Numbered from the stretch's first letter, positions 24,801 through 39,162 are shown. The stretch is 64,000 nt of DNA from Toxoplasma gondii ME49 (GCF_000006565.2 NC_031477.1:2264043-2328042), one strand, 5' to 3'. Numbers and translations are program-made. Notes: generated by a model not told the origin, from the sequence alone.

Positions 24801-27574
24801 GATGTCGTTAATCCTTTCTAGAGAAGCAACATCTGTAAGACACTCGAGGGCGACAGCGAAATACGGTGTGTGTGCTTGGACGAGTACTAAGCGCCCGCCC
24901 TGCTGAGGAACTCTTTCCTCAGATGGCGTTCTTGGAAGAGTGCGTTTTTCCTCTCGTTCTGTGGTAGAGGCATACCCAAAGAGGTCATTTCTGAGAAAAG
25001 CAAAGAGCGAAGGTGTCCAACCCTCGCGCCGCTCAAACACAAGGGAGGTAGAAGGCGCAGTGGCATTGAGAAGTGGAAATATCTTTCTGAGACTCCTTTA
25101 TTTGAAGAATAAAAAACACTTTTGAGCCTGAGCACATGAGCTACAGATCACTTCTCACAGTCACTGTGTTAAAGGGGGTTCCAGAAACCGAGCCAGCAAG
25201 GAGAGCAGGTAAAGCACATACCTCCGCTACCTCTTAAAGGCACGGGCGAAGTCGCGGGACGGTCCCCAAGTGATGGAAACACTCCTGTGGTTTCCATACA
25301 GAAGGGAACTTTACCTGTAGTGCCGCTTGCGTCATTAGTGCCACATTCAGTGCAAAGAGCTCTTTTCCTCCGAATCACCGTTTCGTGGCACGTCGAGTTC
25401 CTGATATACTTTCGCCACCCGATCTACTACTGCCGGCTACTGCCTTTTCCTTTGGCTACACCCGTATGAACGTGTGCACATCTATGTGAACCTATTGCAT
25501 TCAGTCAACCACTGCATTATTCGATTCCCCCTCAGCGCATTCAGATGTGGGCCTCATCGTCAAACGTCAACTGCTATGTGAGAACCGACAACGTACCTTG
25601 CTACAGTACTTCATCCTTTGTTAAACGTTAAACATCTAAAAACGGTAGGATGCGTCTATCTCTGCCTAGAATGCCAGGGCATGGCAATTTAAATGATTTG
25701 CCGCATCCCATCTTTGCCGTCTAAAGTTCCACGTGGCTGCCGAGTAACCGAATCAGCAGTCGTTCTCGTTGAATAACACAGGCTGTCGGCACGGCCTCCA
25801 TAGCGGCGATATCCACTGAACTTACCTCACACATGAGTGCCTACGGAAACTAGTTAGACAGTCCTAAGCACAGGGAGTCATTCTGGCGGAGAGTGGACTC
25901 CGGAGATAATGTGTTTATCAGCCTTTACTCCGGTTCTTTGGACACGCACGACTATATATCCCGATGTCACGTGGGAAGTTCGGTGTAGTATCTCAAACGA
26001 CGTTACAGGACAATACGTGGCATTGTATTCAGTGTACGGCGACATTTCTTGTCGGGAAGCTACGACCCCGCATACTTTCCCGAGACCAATACGCGTGTCC
26101 TCCGAGGAAACACCTTAGTTTGCACTGGCTTTCTTATCCCTGCACCATACGTCTTGAGTTATCAGCATGTTAACAAGAGTCATGAGCGCGGTCGACTCTG
26201 GCCTGTTCGCGTAGTGCAATATTCCAGTCCAGCGATCCCAGGCAGATCATTGGTAAAAGACCTCTGATCAACACTCGCTACGCAATAGGACGAAAAGTGA
26301 ATGTTATGAAGGATGCAGATACTGTTATGGTAGTTCCACGGTACCTGTTCTCTCCACTGAGGCGCACAATTGTCGCTACGTTTCTGTCAAAACACTTCTA
26401 CCTTGAAAAAGAAAAACCAGGGCAGCGGATGAAACTACAGTTCTGAAGGGACTGCCCACGTGCGGGCCCTCTCGGTACGTGAATTTGCGCGTCTCAAATC
26501 AAGGCTAGTTTGCTCTGCCATTCAGGAGCTGATAACGCTTCTTTCTTCAGAAAGTTCGAGAACTTGAATGAATAGTCCTTGGCACGTCGTTACTGCGTGA
26601 TTGATCTACCTATTTTGTCGCTTCCTTCTACCGTCAGTAAAACGCAAATCGTACCTCCCGAAAGCAGCTTCAACCTGCATCAGCGTCCTGGCTGCATACA
26701 AGCCTGAGAATTGGACGGCTTCACCATTATTCAGCTGCAGCGACAATCGCAAAGAACACTGTTGCGTAAGAGTACTGTATAGGAAGACGTACAAGAGCGA
26801 CGGCGTCCAATGCCACATGAGTGCCACAGACCCCTGCAAACACAAGCTAGCTAAGAAACACATTGGCTAACCCAAGCTAGCTGAGGGGCACACTGTTTTG
26901 TGTATAGGTACACACTGATGAAAACGTTACCCACATTACTCATGAGTGACAAATGGATACGACTAGAAGACTCAAGTGGACCACTCTTCTATCCCGCGGC
27001 TTCTGTGTTGGCGTGTGCCTTTATCGGTGGTAGAGGTCGAAAATACAGCCTCCGCACATCGACGAAGCCACAGATCGAGCGCCAACGGGCAACAGCTGGT
27101 TCTACATAGTGTTTACGAGTATCACTACCGATTTTTTCCACGGCCACGTCGGATTACAACGCTGACGACAGATACGACAGCCTGTTTCACGTACATTGAC
27201 AAATTATACTGGAAAACTGAAATGCCCTGCAGTAACACACAAACGGCTCCCAGAAACTCTGGCGGCGGGATGCGAAAAGAATGAGACGAGGCTTGTGGTC
27301 TCTATACGACCCACGGCAGGTTGGGGGGCAGTAATCGTGTCTCCTTAGTGAGCTTCACTGCGCATACTCTCTGCCACAGAGCTTCCAGGAAACAGGTTTT
27401 GGTTTCTGTTCAGCATGTGGAATTGTATGCGGGCCAAATCCCGCTCTGAGTTTGGTGTCGAGCACAGCCGCGGAACTGTTTCGTCCTGCCGCATCCACTT
27501 GTTTCATGATGCGCGTCGCTTGAAGTTTCATCGACGCAACCGCACCACTTGTTTTCAGGTACCCTTTTTCCAAG
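21848..27574. other. Long intergenic region between divergent genes
   Basis: This region lies upstream of the RING-CH/FHA gene (minus) and the macroglobulin-like gene (plus). The first 1.3 kb is GC-rich and contains overlapping coding-like frames, listed separately. From about 23.2 to 27.5 kb I see only short random open frames on both strands, no microsatellites and no RNA gene. Confidence 0.45.
22503..23102 (+). CDS. Weak two-exon coding candidate, incomplete 5' end
   Basis: One plus-strand frame is open from 22503 to a TGA at 22764-22766 and again from 22767 to a TGA at 23100-23102. Parts have coding-like composition (GGAFPSEDAFDALSDAAKSK; later SSAVETQKASSGAASMSKF). A 63-base intron at 22716-22778 would remove the first TGA in phase 0. 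It has a modest donor (CGC|GTCAAG) and a good acceptor (CTTTCTTACAG). No in-frame ATG precedes the first segment, so an upstream exon would be needed. A competing frame with an ATG at 22516 and a stop at 23196 gives an Arg/Ser/Pro-rich 227-residue product. No family is recognised. The region could equally be the GC-rich 5' leader of the gene on the other strand. Confidence 0.2.
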
Positions 27575-30500
27575 ATGCCTTTTCAGGTATACAATTTACT
27601 GGGGTGGGTAACTGTGAGCCGACTCACTATTCTGCTCCTCTTGTTTGCCGGACGCCTCCTCAAGACTAGAGACGGAAACTGGGCCCAAGAGGCGTACGGG
27701 TTAGTACAGTCAAGAGTAACATCCGCCAAGCCTGAGGATTTTGCTCCCGAAGCTCACCCACGAGGTGGTTTTCCCTCCACACTTTTGTCAGCTTTGGCGG
27801 CCGCTCTCCATGAAAGATCGTTTCAGGGTGCCCAGGCACCGTCACGTGGGGTGTTTCGTGTTTCTGAGAGCACTGGGTCCTTGTCTTCAGCAATCCGCAG
27901 GAACACTGGCGCTGCCGCTGCATCTGTTAGGCCGTCACCATCGGAGGAGCAAGTGTCAAAAACCGAACGGGGTGCTGAATTTGTCACAACATCCCAATCA
28001 ACACCACCTGCTAAGAACGCTTCGGCGCCTGGCGGTTCGTCTTCTGGTGCACGGGACTTTAGCTCAGCCCCTCCAGACCACCATGCACCAGAACGTCGTG
28101 AGTTTGAGCCACCATTCAGGCTGCTTTCCATCTATCCTGCTGGTACGAAGTCAACGTTTGTGTTGAAGGGGCTGCAACCGCTTCTCGCAGCCTTCTCGCT
28201 TCCAGTGGTACCTCTGGGCGGGGCTCCCGTGTCGGATAGTGATGCCCCAGAGAAGGCAGCTTTCTCGGTACAAGCGAACAATTCTCTCGGCACTGTCCCG
28301 GGTAGAGGTTACTGGTTAACTCCGAAGGTGTATCGTTTCGAGCCATTTGATCCGTGGCCCACAGATCTTCGAATCGTGGTGCAACTCAATGGGTCACTGC
28401 TGTCTCTAAGCGGCGATGCCGTGGACACAGCTGATCCGTACTGGATTCGCAACAATGTTCGCGAATTTACGACACCCCGGCTTGTTGCCCTCGTCCGTGC
28501 GGTAACTTCCAAGCTTGCGTCGAGTTTTACCGATGGTCGATGGTCGCCTACCCTGAGCAACAGTGCTGATCCGTTGTCGAATCATCTGGAAGTACCCCCG
28601 GATGGACAGGTTATCATTACGTTCAATTCAGTCATAGACATAGAGAACCTCAATGACGAGAGACTTCATCTCCGGTTACTCGCTGTCTCACATACCCGTT
28701 CGGGTGGAGGAACGCAGGAGGACCAGCACTACTACGTGGATTACGAAGCAAGACAGTGTACTGAGGCAGAGGTTGACAGTCTGGTCTCGGGAGGACCTGA
28801 TGTTGCCATGCGCACCGCAGATGACCAACATCGGCAGCGCGACGAAATTGTTGGCTGCGCCGTTTTATCATTCACTAAGGATCCACTGAAGTCTGGCCAG
28901 GAGTACGAGCTCCTCATGAAGAAGAAAATTAGGTGAGAGGACTCTTGTCGAACACCAAGTACGAGTCGCTTTGCTTCGAGAAAGGCTGCCTTGCTGAAAT
29001 ATTTTGAACTATCCTTCTCGGCCCGCTATTTTGGAGCACATGTGAATCAGCCAGATCCGCAGTCAGAAGTAACTCCGTGACCCGGGAACGTTCTGAGCCC
29101 GGTTGCTCGTTGTCTAGCATGTAGTCTGCTGAAGTTCTGTGTCTTACGCCTAGAACATAACCGTCGTGGAACAACGTTGATGTCGTGGATGAGACAGAAA
29201 CAAGTGGCTGTCACCTGCCAAGATACGAAGTTTATGTGGGTCATTTCACGTTCGGGTTGTGCGGTTTCTGATTCAAGTAGGTCCCCTATTCAGCAGCCAG
29301 TCGTTCAGTAACCATGAGGCCGTAGGTGGGCGAATGGTGACGAACTAGCTTGCTTGTTTGTTTCTTGAATGGGATGTGAGACTTTCGGTTCGATCGCGTT
29401 CCTCGACAGCCCGAGCAGGCGTCCTTTCTTTCAGTTCATGCTTGTGACAGAGTCTTTCCTGCGCGTTAACCGTCATCTAGAGATATACAAAGTCATTTGT
29501 GTCAAAACGCCTGTGCAGGTATAATAAGCTGAGTGGCCCTACGGGTCAACGGAAACCGGTGGTGCTCCAGCCCCCCGACGTCAAGCCTCAGCAGACAGAG
29601 TATATGCAGGCTGCTTCCCTCGCTTCGAGTTCGACTTCGGTGTTCTCCCGTTTCCTTATGTCAGTGGGTGAAAACCCCCTTGAGGATGCTGCAGGGGCTC
29701 AGGCATCTAATGAAGAGAACTCGGAAGAGGACGACATTGACAGTGAGTGGGACGGTGAAGACCAGAGCCCAGAAGGCGACGAAGATGGCGGGGTGGAACA
29801 GACAGCGTCAACGGACCCGGTGGACAACAGTGGCGTTGTGTATACGGAAGTAACTTTGAATCCACGCCAGTTCGAGAAGATTGGGGGAGAGTCGTTTGGC
29901 ATTCAGCTGACCGGTCTTCGGCCTTTTATGTTTTACGGCACGGGAAGCTCCAGTTTTCGCAGCACGCCAACGGTCCGCTATCGACGCCTTGTCTTGATGC
30001 TCCCTCATAGTTTGAATGGCTACCAGGCACCAAGGCAGCTGTGGCCCAGAACGCACACTGGTTCGAGGAGTACCGCTGATGACCGGTCGGCAAAGGCCGT
30101 GGAACGCCTGGCAGAACAGCTTGATCTGCGTGTTGAGGGGACGGGACAAACCGTTAACTTCACTCTGCACATGCAAGACAGTGTCACAGCTGTGTTAGCC
30201 ACTCGCGACCTCCGTCCAGGAGGAAGTTACGTCTTGTCGGTCCGAGGCACTGTCATGGTGCGGGACAAATTCAACCAACCGCTCCAGTCCTCTACGCTTG
30301 CCTTTCGCATGGACAAGCTTCAAAGCGTTGCAAAGCTTATTATGCCCAGAGATTCGCGCGTCTGGTTCATTGACGATTCGTACCTCCGGAGCCAGTTGAG
30401 GGACGCAGCTGAGGTCCACATGGGGACGGCTGTACAGTTCAGTGGCAACGGCCGCTCCACCAGTGCTTCGTCGTCCAATGAGGATATGGAAGTGCGACAG

Positions 30501-33500
30501 GTGATCGCGAATAACTTCAGGGAGTGCCTGCTCAGCCACCCAGAAGCATGTCTGGCCTCGCTCTTCGATAACGTCACAAGTAACCGCGAAAACTATCAGT
30601 AAGTGGCATATGTGTGGCGCGGGAACTTCCTCTGCTGGCTCTTCATTTAATTGTTGTTGTATTTGGCAAGAGACGCTGAGGTCCCATGGAGGCCGTTTAT
30701 GCGTGCGCCCTTAAACGGTGCGGCCTGTCGTCATTGGGTTAAGGTGCTGTCCGAATTTTCACACGCATTCCAGAACTCACCCGCTGGGCTTGGGTTCAGT
30801 GATAGCAACTACTGTTTTCCGTAGAATTTGCAGGGGTACCGTGGCAGGAACAGGCACAGAGGCGTCAAATCTAGGTGAAGGAGCCTTCTATCGGATTTGC
30901 CTGTCCCTAGGTCAATATTTGTGGGTCTGCTGCCATCGGCGGCAACATGAGGCAACCGTGGGGCGTCTACGTGCCTGCCTGTTAGATAAAGATCCGGTTC
31001 CCAGACATTTATCCTTCTGTTTTTTTGCTGCGATCTCCTTATATTTCTCGTCATGTCTGGGTGCGCGTTGTTTTGCAGCGGCAGAAGCGTTACAGAAGTG
31101 ACTCCATCCTGGATTTTCCCCCATCCACTTCTCGTGTATGCTTTTGAAAATCGAGCCTCCCGTCTGTCGGGGTCGTTGAACACCACGATCGTTCGACCTT
31201 TGCTTTTTCACAAGTTCGCTACTGCCTCACTTTTCCTTGTCACTGTGAAGAGCAAGGACCCGATTCAGCTGTACACGTCGACTTCGAATTTCCTATGGGG
31301 GGTCTTGCGTCTCCTCGTGCGTGTCACCCCCACCGTCATGCCCGAGGCAGGGAAATCTCCTGCCTTTCTGGTGCAGGTACTTGACCTTGAAACGGCGTAT
31401 CCTTTGAATCGCTCGACAGTCTCTGTGTACGGCAAGACACCGGGTGACCCCGTGGTGTCTCTCGGTGTCGGCACGACGGATGTGCGAGGCTTTGCACTAG
31501 TTCCGATTGCGAAACCAGAAGTAACAACGAAATTGATTTTGGTCGTGGCGCATGAGCGACAGACCGCACCGTACGTGAGCGAGATCATCGACGCACCCTC
31601 TGTGTGGTTCTCTTCGAACACTGGTGGCTCAACACCCGGCGCATCCATTGATCTGTCTCCTGTAGTCTTGCGCCTGCGAAATGGGGGAATCATTCTCCAA
31701 AACGATCTCTCATTCGTCCTGCTGAGTGACCGCACCACGTATCGCCGAGGAGAATCCATCCACCTGTATGGCTTTCTTTCCCTCATGGTAGAGTCGTGGA
31801 ACAGTGGTTTACGTGCAACGACCCTTATTCACGACGCCTATGGCTTGAATCCAGGAGACTTGAAAGTATGGTTGCAACTGACGTGGCAGGATCCAGAAGG
31901 CCCGAAAGGGGCGGCTTTAGGCCCGGGTCGTGAGGACAGCAGAGACGCACGGATCACAGAGCGAGCCCCTGGGGACAATGCTAAAAAGCGTTCACGTAGC
32001 GCCAGATCTTCGTCAAGCAGAAATTATATGCGAGACGGTACAATGTGCTCGAACGCTGTAGTTTCGCTTGACGAATTCGGAAATTTTATCGCTTCTATGA
32101 AGGTTCCAATCCATGTTGAGCATGGCCAGCGAGCTGTGATTGAAGTGGGCGTCTTCGAGCAGGGAATGCTTCACGAGGAGGCTGCTCTCGTGGCTGGTTC
32201 CTGCACGATTCGCCCGGAGAGCGTCGCGCAAACGGAGACTGTCGTTCAGCCCAGAGTGCTGTCTGGGCCAAATATCGTGGTCTTCGCGCCGAAACGCACA
32301 GCAGTGTTTCTCAGTGAGGTCAGCGTCCCGCCCATCGTTCGCTACAACGACGAACTTCTCGTGAAAGGGTTGGTGAAAAACTATGACGGCCTTTACCTGA
32401 ACGGGCAACAAGTTCGAGTTCGCTTCAGCTTTGAGGTGCCGACTTTCCTTCGGACCCGGTTCGGGCGCAAGTCGAGCTGGTGGACCGTGAAAACGAGGCA
32501 GCCCGCGGCGTCTGCTTCCGTCGTTTCCCGAGACGCGGGCTGGGTCTGCATTGAGACAGTTGCTTGGTCGAATGCGTCGGGAAGCTTTGAGGTTAGATTG
32601 GACCTTGCAGATGTGGTCTGGATGGCTGATGACAGAAAGGCGAACCGGCTACGTCTGCCTCCGGGCACCTCAATTTCTGTCGAAGTTGAATGTCAGCGAC
32701 AGCAAACGGAACAGGGAACGTCCTACAAAGAGACAACCATCGTGGCCAATACACCTTTTAGCATCGGTGCATTTGACGTTTCTATGACACCGCTGCTTCC
32801 TGGGGTACCGTTCACAGTCACCACCAATGTGATCCCTCGGCCTCGGGTGAAGACACCGGAGCAATTTGGTCGGAAGGTCCTTCTCCAAGTCTTCCGAGTA
32901 AACCCTGAGATTTCTCTTCCTCTGCCCGAAGGGACAAACTGGGAAGACTGGGTGATGAACCCGGGATTGACGCGCTGTCCCATGGGGGATATGCCCCTGG
33001 CGGCGGATGGAACGATTGAAGTGAGGGAACTGGAGAAACTTGAGGGAATCAGTTTGGTGCAGCGATGTGATGCCAAGAGGCCTTGCTACGTAAAACTTCC
33101 GGTTGATGCAGCTCAGTACCTTTTCATCGCGACGCTCATTGACAAGACCATGGGCCGTGAGACACACTGCGAGTTCTTTCAGGCCAATCAGCGGACATTA
33201 TCATCGCATCACCTTTCTTTGCAGGTGAGGCTTCCTATGAGCAGTGTAAGTCTGTAAAGAGTGACAGGCATGGTGTATATAGTGTATCTCGTGCCATGGT
33301 ATGGTATTTTTGTGAGTCGTATACTCACTCTGTTCAACCTCAGCGACGTCGTCATCCGTATCTGCTGAATGCATCCGTGTCCCCGTAGTGGCTCTGCAGT
33401 GGAAAGCCACCAAGCTCAAGGGTTGTTTTTGTACAGCAGTCTTTTAATACCCGCGTCAAGAGTCGGCGGAAATAATCGTGGACCACACTGTAGGACTTGC

Positions 33501-36500
33501 ATTTGTATGTTGAAGCTGTCAAACACGGGACTGTGTGTCTGTCTGTTTTGTCCTCGCCGTTCTAGGTCCGTCCACACAAGCGTACATATGCGGCCGGCGA
33601 CTCGGTTCGTCTGCGGTTCCTGAATCCGTTTACGGAGGGCTCTGCGATTAGGCCGGTGACGGCAAAGACTCGGACGAGCACAGGCAGTGAGAGTGTTGGA
33701 ACGACTGGATCGGAAATGATTGAGGCAAATGTATCCGTTGTCTGGAATACGAAGTCACTGCGTCGCCACTCACGAATGGTTACTTTCCGCAAGATGGATG
33801 CTGTAGAAATCTCTGTTGGCCGAGTGCCGGAGGAATGTTTAACGGTCTGCGCTTTCACGCTTTTCATAACGATGCCAATATCGTCCGAGCCGCTGCCTCT
33901 TATGCAGCTCAATCTCGGCCAAAACAGGCTTTACCCATCTACAACACTTCCACGAAACCCTGTGGCCCTAAATTTTGGACCCTTCGTCGTCGAGCAAGAG
34001 GTCAAAGTGGTCGTATCGCATCCTGTCCGAGAGTTGCAGGTTCCTGCAGGCGCCGTTGACCTGCGCCTTCTAGATTCGAGGGGCGAGCCAGGGAATACTT
34101 TTGACGGAAAAGAGCGTATCACTGTGCAGGTGACCGTTCACAAGGGTAAGTTGCGGCTCGAACGGTTTTTGAAAAACCCTGGCATAGCTCAAAGCGCGAA
34201 TTCCAGCAGCTGGCAACGTGGGAGCATCTCACTCCAATCAGCAAAGCGATTCTCCCCGACGTTTGCGACACGGACCTCTCTGACTAGCGAGTCTGCCATT
34301 CCACAGGAGGGCGGGGACATCGAGGAAGAAAACGAGTACGTTGACGTGCCACTCAGCGTCAAAGGTCAGGTCGTGCTGACAATGGTCGACAAACGCTTCC
34401 TGGATGTCCGTTCCGCACCACTCTTCCACCTGGCAGAGCAACTAGAAAAGCGAGCGACTGTTGGGGTAAACGCTGGCGCTGGAACGATGTTCTTGAAGTG
34501 GAGTTCCTCGCTTGAACAGGCCTGCAGCTATGATGGTTTTCGTTTCATCAATGAAGTGAAACAACGCAGGCAAGCAGCGGATCCGTGGCTCGATGTTCTG
34601 CCCTGGCCTCTACTGCCGCGACTGTTCTTCAACTCCACGTATAGCAAGGAGTATCTAGAAGACACCGTAGTTTACGACCGATACGCGTGGTCGCTTACCG
34701 GCCATTTTCGCCCCAAACAAGCTGACAGTCTGCATAAAGTGCGCATGAGTCAACGGGGGCTGTTCATGACAGCATGGGAAAAGGCTTTAAGTCAGGAGCC
34801 AGCTCAGGAAGAGGTGCAAAACAACAACGGAGAGTGGGACATCACGCCGGATGCGCCGAGTGGAGCCTCCAGTGAGAACGAACGAGAGGATATGGATATG
34901 CTAGAGGCCGGGCGGTCCCTACACCGAGAAGGTCGTGGCGCGGATTACGAGATACAGTTTCTCCCTCGAACGGAACCGATTATCGGTTGGCAGGTAGTTG
35001 AACTGGTGGACACAGGCCGAGGGTTGCTTCGAGGCACCTTCGAGGTGGAACTCCCCAATGAGGCGACTGCACATGTCGTGAGAGGCTACACGGTTCTGCG
35101 TGTGAATGCGCAGGAGGAAGCACTGAAATCGGATGAAATCGCTCCCGGTCGACCCCGCGGTGAATCTGATAGCGCCGCTCGCGGTGGTGTCGCTGCAAAG
35201 AACGGAACTCGACGAGACATGCTGGTAAGCGGCCGATCGAGCGATGGAGCCGAAGCAGGGGGGCGAGAGAGACGATCAGGGACCGTCCTCATGTTGGACT
35301 CTCGGGAGAAAGTCTTTCAGATTCGGAAGTCTGTGGCCGCTCACGCGTACGCCCCGTCCACTCTTCGATCACAGGACGTGGCCCTTGTGGGGGTGACTTT
35401 GGATGTCGGCTCGAGCCTGATAGGGAAAGGCGTGGTGGTAAAGCTTGTCTCAACTTCTCTGTTGACGCCATTAACTTCGCTGACGCCAAGAACGCAGCAT
35501 GTGTATATTGCGGGGCAGACACAAGAGGTCTTGTTTCACGTAGCCGCAGACAGAGGTTTGGGCAGGGCTCAAGCAACTTTTGCTGTCGCGCTGGAGGCTT
35601 CGAGCACCCGGGTGGCATCGCCCGTGGACTCAATCTCCGAATGGTTTTCGCTGTCGTCGCTTCCCGCTTTGAGTACGGCTTCCGAGTCGAGCGGCAGCAA
35701 AAGTAGCCTTAAAGTTGACAAAAGCGAAAGGTCGAAGCGGCGGTTCAAGCGCGTGAGCACCGTGCAGGTCACGATAGAGGTATTGCCGAGCTTGCGCCGC
35801 ATGAACACCGCTTCATTCTATCCGTTCGAAGCTCGAAACATTTCCCTGGATAACCCAGAAGTGGTACATTTGCTGCGCAACGCAAATGTCGGGGCGCCGT
35901 TGCCATACCCTGTGATGCCTGACGTCGGGGCGTTTCGGTTGGCTGCAGGAACGAGTTGTCTATCGGCAATCCTTTTCAAACTGCGCGAACTCATCCGAAC
36001 GAGGCTTACCGTGCACAGGGAGAACCGCGGGCTGGACCGACTTCAACGATCCTATAACGGCAGTGACCTTTTGATTATTTTATTTGGCGAGGCGTTGATG
36101 AGGAAGGCGTACCATTTCGAGGATTCTGAAGTTTCTGCAGCCGCTGAACGCGCTAGGTCGCTCCTCCCGGCTTTTTACTCCGGAGACTCCTCCCGAGGCT
36201 TTCTGTCGGCGCCTGCAGATACACTTCAGGGTGCAAAAGCACCGCTGAGCATCATCCTAACCATGCTCGCCGTTTTTGTGGCAGACGCCGACGTAACAGC
36301 ATCTCTGCAGCAGCAGAGGAAGAAGTTTGTCACGTCAGTAAACCGCTACATTCGACTGCTCGCGACCCGGTGGAACCAAGATAACGGAGGGTTGACTTTG
36401 TTACAGTATATAGGTCCGGAGCTTATTGGAATTATCCGGTTTGTCTTGGGATCTTCGCACAGATTTGGGCTCGATGTGGAGGCCGAACAAGCGCTTTCGA

Positions 36501-38563
36501 CGGCGAGCTTGCTGCCGCCAGCGCAAGCCGCCCGTGAAGATCTTTGTGACAAACTTCCGTCCCACGTTCTCTGGGCACTGCTGGTGATGAAGAGAGAAAC
36601 TCACACCACGGGAACACATCCGGTAGAGCTCAGATGCATCCACGCGATGAGAAGGCTATTCCGACGGCAGGGGAGCAAAGGATACATCGCGTTGGATGCC
36701 GTCACAAACGAACCCAACACCAACACGGTGCACAGCTTGGTACTCCTCTTATTAACGTCAAGTCGTCAGTGGACTGAGGATTACGCTATGGAAATACGGA
36801 CCATAATGACTTTCCTTTACGGAGGCGGAAGGAAACCGCCCCGATCCTTTATGGTTCCAGGGCTCTCAAGATGGTCTCTTGTGTTACTCCTCGTGGCTCT
36901 AGAACAGTGGGATCGCCAGCTGGGGAATATGGCAGATCAGAGCATGATGGTCGAAGTGCAAGCTCGAGAACCCTCTGAGATTGATGGTGTCCCTCTGATC
37001 GACGGCTTCTTTGACTCTGACCACAGGGGTCCAGTAGAAAGGTCCCTCGGCTGGAGCGAGCTCGAGAAACGCATTGCTAGCAGGAGGGATGAGAAGCTGA
37101 GAGGGCTCTTTCCAAACGAAGCGCCAGCTAAAAAGGCTGGGATTGCCGCTTTGGCGGTAGGCAAGGGAGTCGCCTTCGTTTCGACCTTTTATGACTTCGT
37201 GCCTCTCAGGTCTGTTGTGTTTCCGACCTACGAGGGGTGTCTGGTCCAGAAGAGGTACCACCTGCTTGATTCCCAACGGGGTTACTGCAAACCCGACAGC
37301 ACTCTTGTCGTGAACTCGGGAGACAGGGTTTGCGTGTCTATCACGGTAACTTTTAAGAGTCCCGCCAAGTAAGTTCTACGAATTCCAGCAAGGACTCTAT
37401 AGAGTGATGGTGCACCATTTCATTCAGTCGTTTATGGTGCTTACGTGTAATCCGAGACTTGTGTTCTTTTGCGCTGCATGCTTTCTTATTTCTTATCAGG
37501 GTTCTGATGGATGCTCGTGCTTGCAAAATCGCAGCACCTTTTGAGAGCAGTGCCTTTGTTGTGTCATTCATTGTCGATCATCGTCAAGTACTAGTTTGTT
37601 TTCCGGTGTGTTGTGTCTATGGAAGCACACGTGTGCGCTTCTTGTTTGGGGATCGCAAAGCAGATTTATGCAGATTTTGCTAGGCACACGCTGCTGTGTT
37701 CTTTCTGTGCATGCGTTCAGGTTGATGACACTTCGCGACTGGTTGCCAGCCGGCTTGCAGCCATTGGACGATGCTGCGGAGGGTTTCTCCCCTCACAGCC
37801 TCACTCTGATCCAGAGTGACCAGAAGACTGACGACGCAGTGACTCCATCACTCTTAGAAGGCCGTTGCAAAAAGCATGTTCGTGGCCAGGCGCTTGAGTG
37901 GGTTTGCGAGTCGCTGTCGCCGGGAACGTACTCCTTCGCAGTGTTGACCTCTGCAAACTTCCCTGGTTTTTTCGAGGTGTCGCTGTCCACTGCCTTTGTT
38001 TTCGTACCTCTCCGGCCTCCAGCCGCCGGCGAGCAGGCTGACAGAAGAAACGTTTCACGTACTCTGCAAGGAACGAGCGGCGCGGCTCACAAGGCTTTCG
38101 CTATCCTCCCCATGAAGAAAGGAACAGAGAAGGGCCGGCTAGCTCAAGCAGACCCGTTCACCGCAGCGGGATTGCCGACGGTACGCTATTTTTTCATCAT
38201 GACCATCAGGAATACCACACCGTTAGTCGTAGACTTCCCATACCGGATTACACGTTAACGTTACTCGTTTCGGCACTTACGCACAATTTAGGGTGTTTGT
38301 GGCACGTTGTATTGGGGGGGGAGGGCATGTGGCATACATTGATCGGAGTATGTCCCGGATTCGCCTCAGTAAGAGATACCCAACTACAAGTCCAGGTGGG
38401 TTTCGGTGTTTTGTTAAACAACTTCGTCGCGATGACTTCTGCGGGCTTGTTTTTGCAGCCTCCCGTATGGTTTCTTGACAGCCGGCCGAAAAGCTGCCCT
38501 CCATGCGAATTTGGAACAGTCTGCTCTCCCGCACTGGGTACATGCGTTCCTGGTGAACTGTGA
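27575..38563 (+). CDS. Bacterial-type alpha-2-macroglobulin-like secreted protein, about 3,015 aa
   Basis: Exons are 27575-28932, 29519-30598, 30825-30920, 31079-33224, 33566-37368, 37721-38180 and 38459-38563, with matching phase throughout. The start of exon 3 could be 30834. The N-terminus has a hydrophobic stretch at residues 8-28 (VTVSRLTILLLLFAG), a signal peptide or anchor. The body is a series of macroglobulin (MG) beta domains. The hallmark MG motif SDRTTYRRGESIHLYGF lies near residue 1062. A similar RPHKRTYAAGDSVRLRF lies near residue 1562. An alpha-helical thioester-type domain spans roughly 2340-2700. The segment LRDWLPAGLQPLDD near 2832 is diagnostic of the bacterial YfhM/YfaS-type C-terminal region. 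Family members trap proteases through a bait region and an internal Cys-Gln thioester. Here the expected CxEQ site reads TSCLSAI near residue 2357, so the thioester Gln is missing. The C-terminus is Cys-rich (CPPCEFGTVCSPALGTC) and may continue in further exons. Protease inhibition is inferred, not shown. Confidence 0.85.
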
Positions 38564-39162
38564 CTCAGCAGGATTACTAGCCAGCGGCCATGATTCCTAC
38601 GGCTTCTTTTCTGTCAGTCTCTGGCATATGACTCCGGAACAACAGTCCTTTCGCTCCGCCACCCCTTGTTGCCTTCCTGCATGCAGTCCTATTCGGCGTG
38701 ATTGGGCCGAACTGTTGTAAATCGTCTTTCTCAACGACTCTCAATGTAGCCGTGTATCGATCACTCCAATTGTCGGGGTGTTTTAGTCTGCGTTTTAGCG
38801 CAATGCACGTGAGTCAGACACGTATGTCTTTATCTTGCACTTTTTTTGTTCTCTACAGTTTCCTTCCAGTGTGAGGGATATCTACAGTTGGTAATTGGTT
38901 TTTGGCAGCAAATTCAGCGCGACTACTGTCGGGTCCAGTTGCACGCATTGCTTCGTCTGATTGTCCCACGTGGCTTATGCCTTCCGGCTGCCTAGTGCTA
39001 CTCGATGACAAGAGTACTTTTTCATGTGGGCACATTCCCTCCGTTGCTTTTTTCGGATTGACATTTCAGGGGCTGTTATGCTTGCAGGGGGGCGCCGATT
39101 TTCCCTATGTTTTCAGCACGCGTTTCGTAGCGCGAATTTATTTCCCTGGTGCCCGTATGCAG

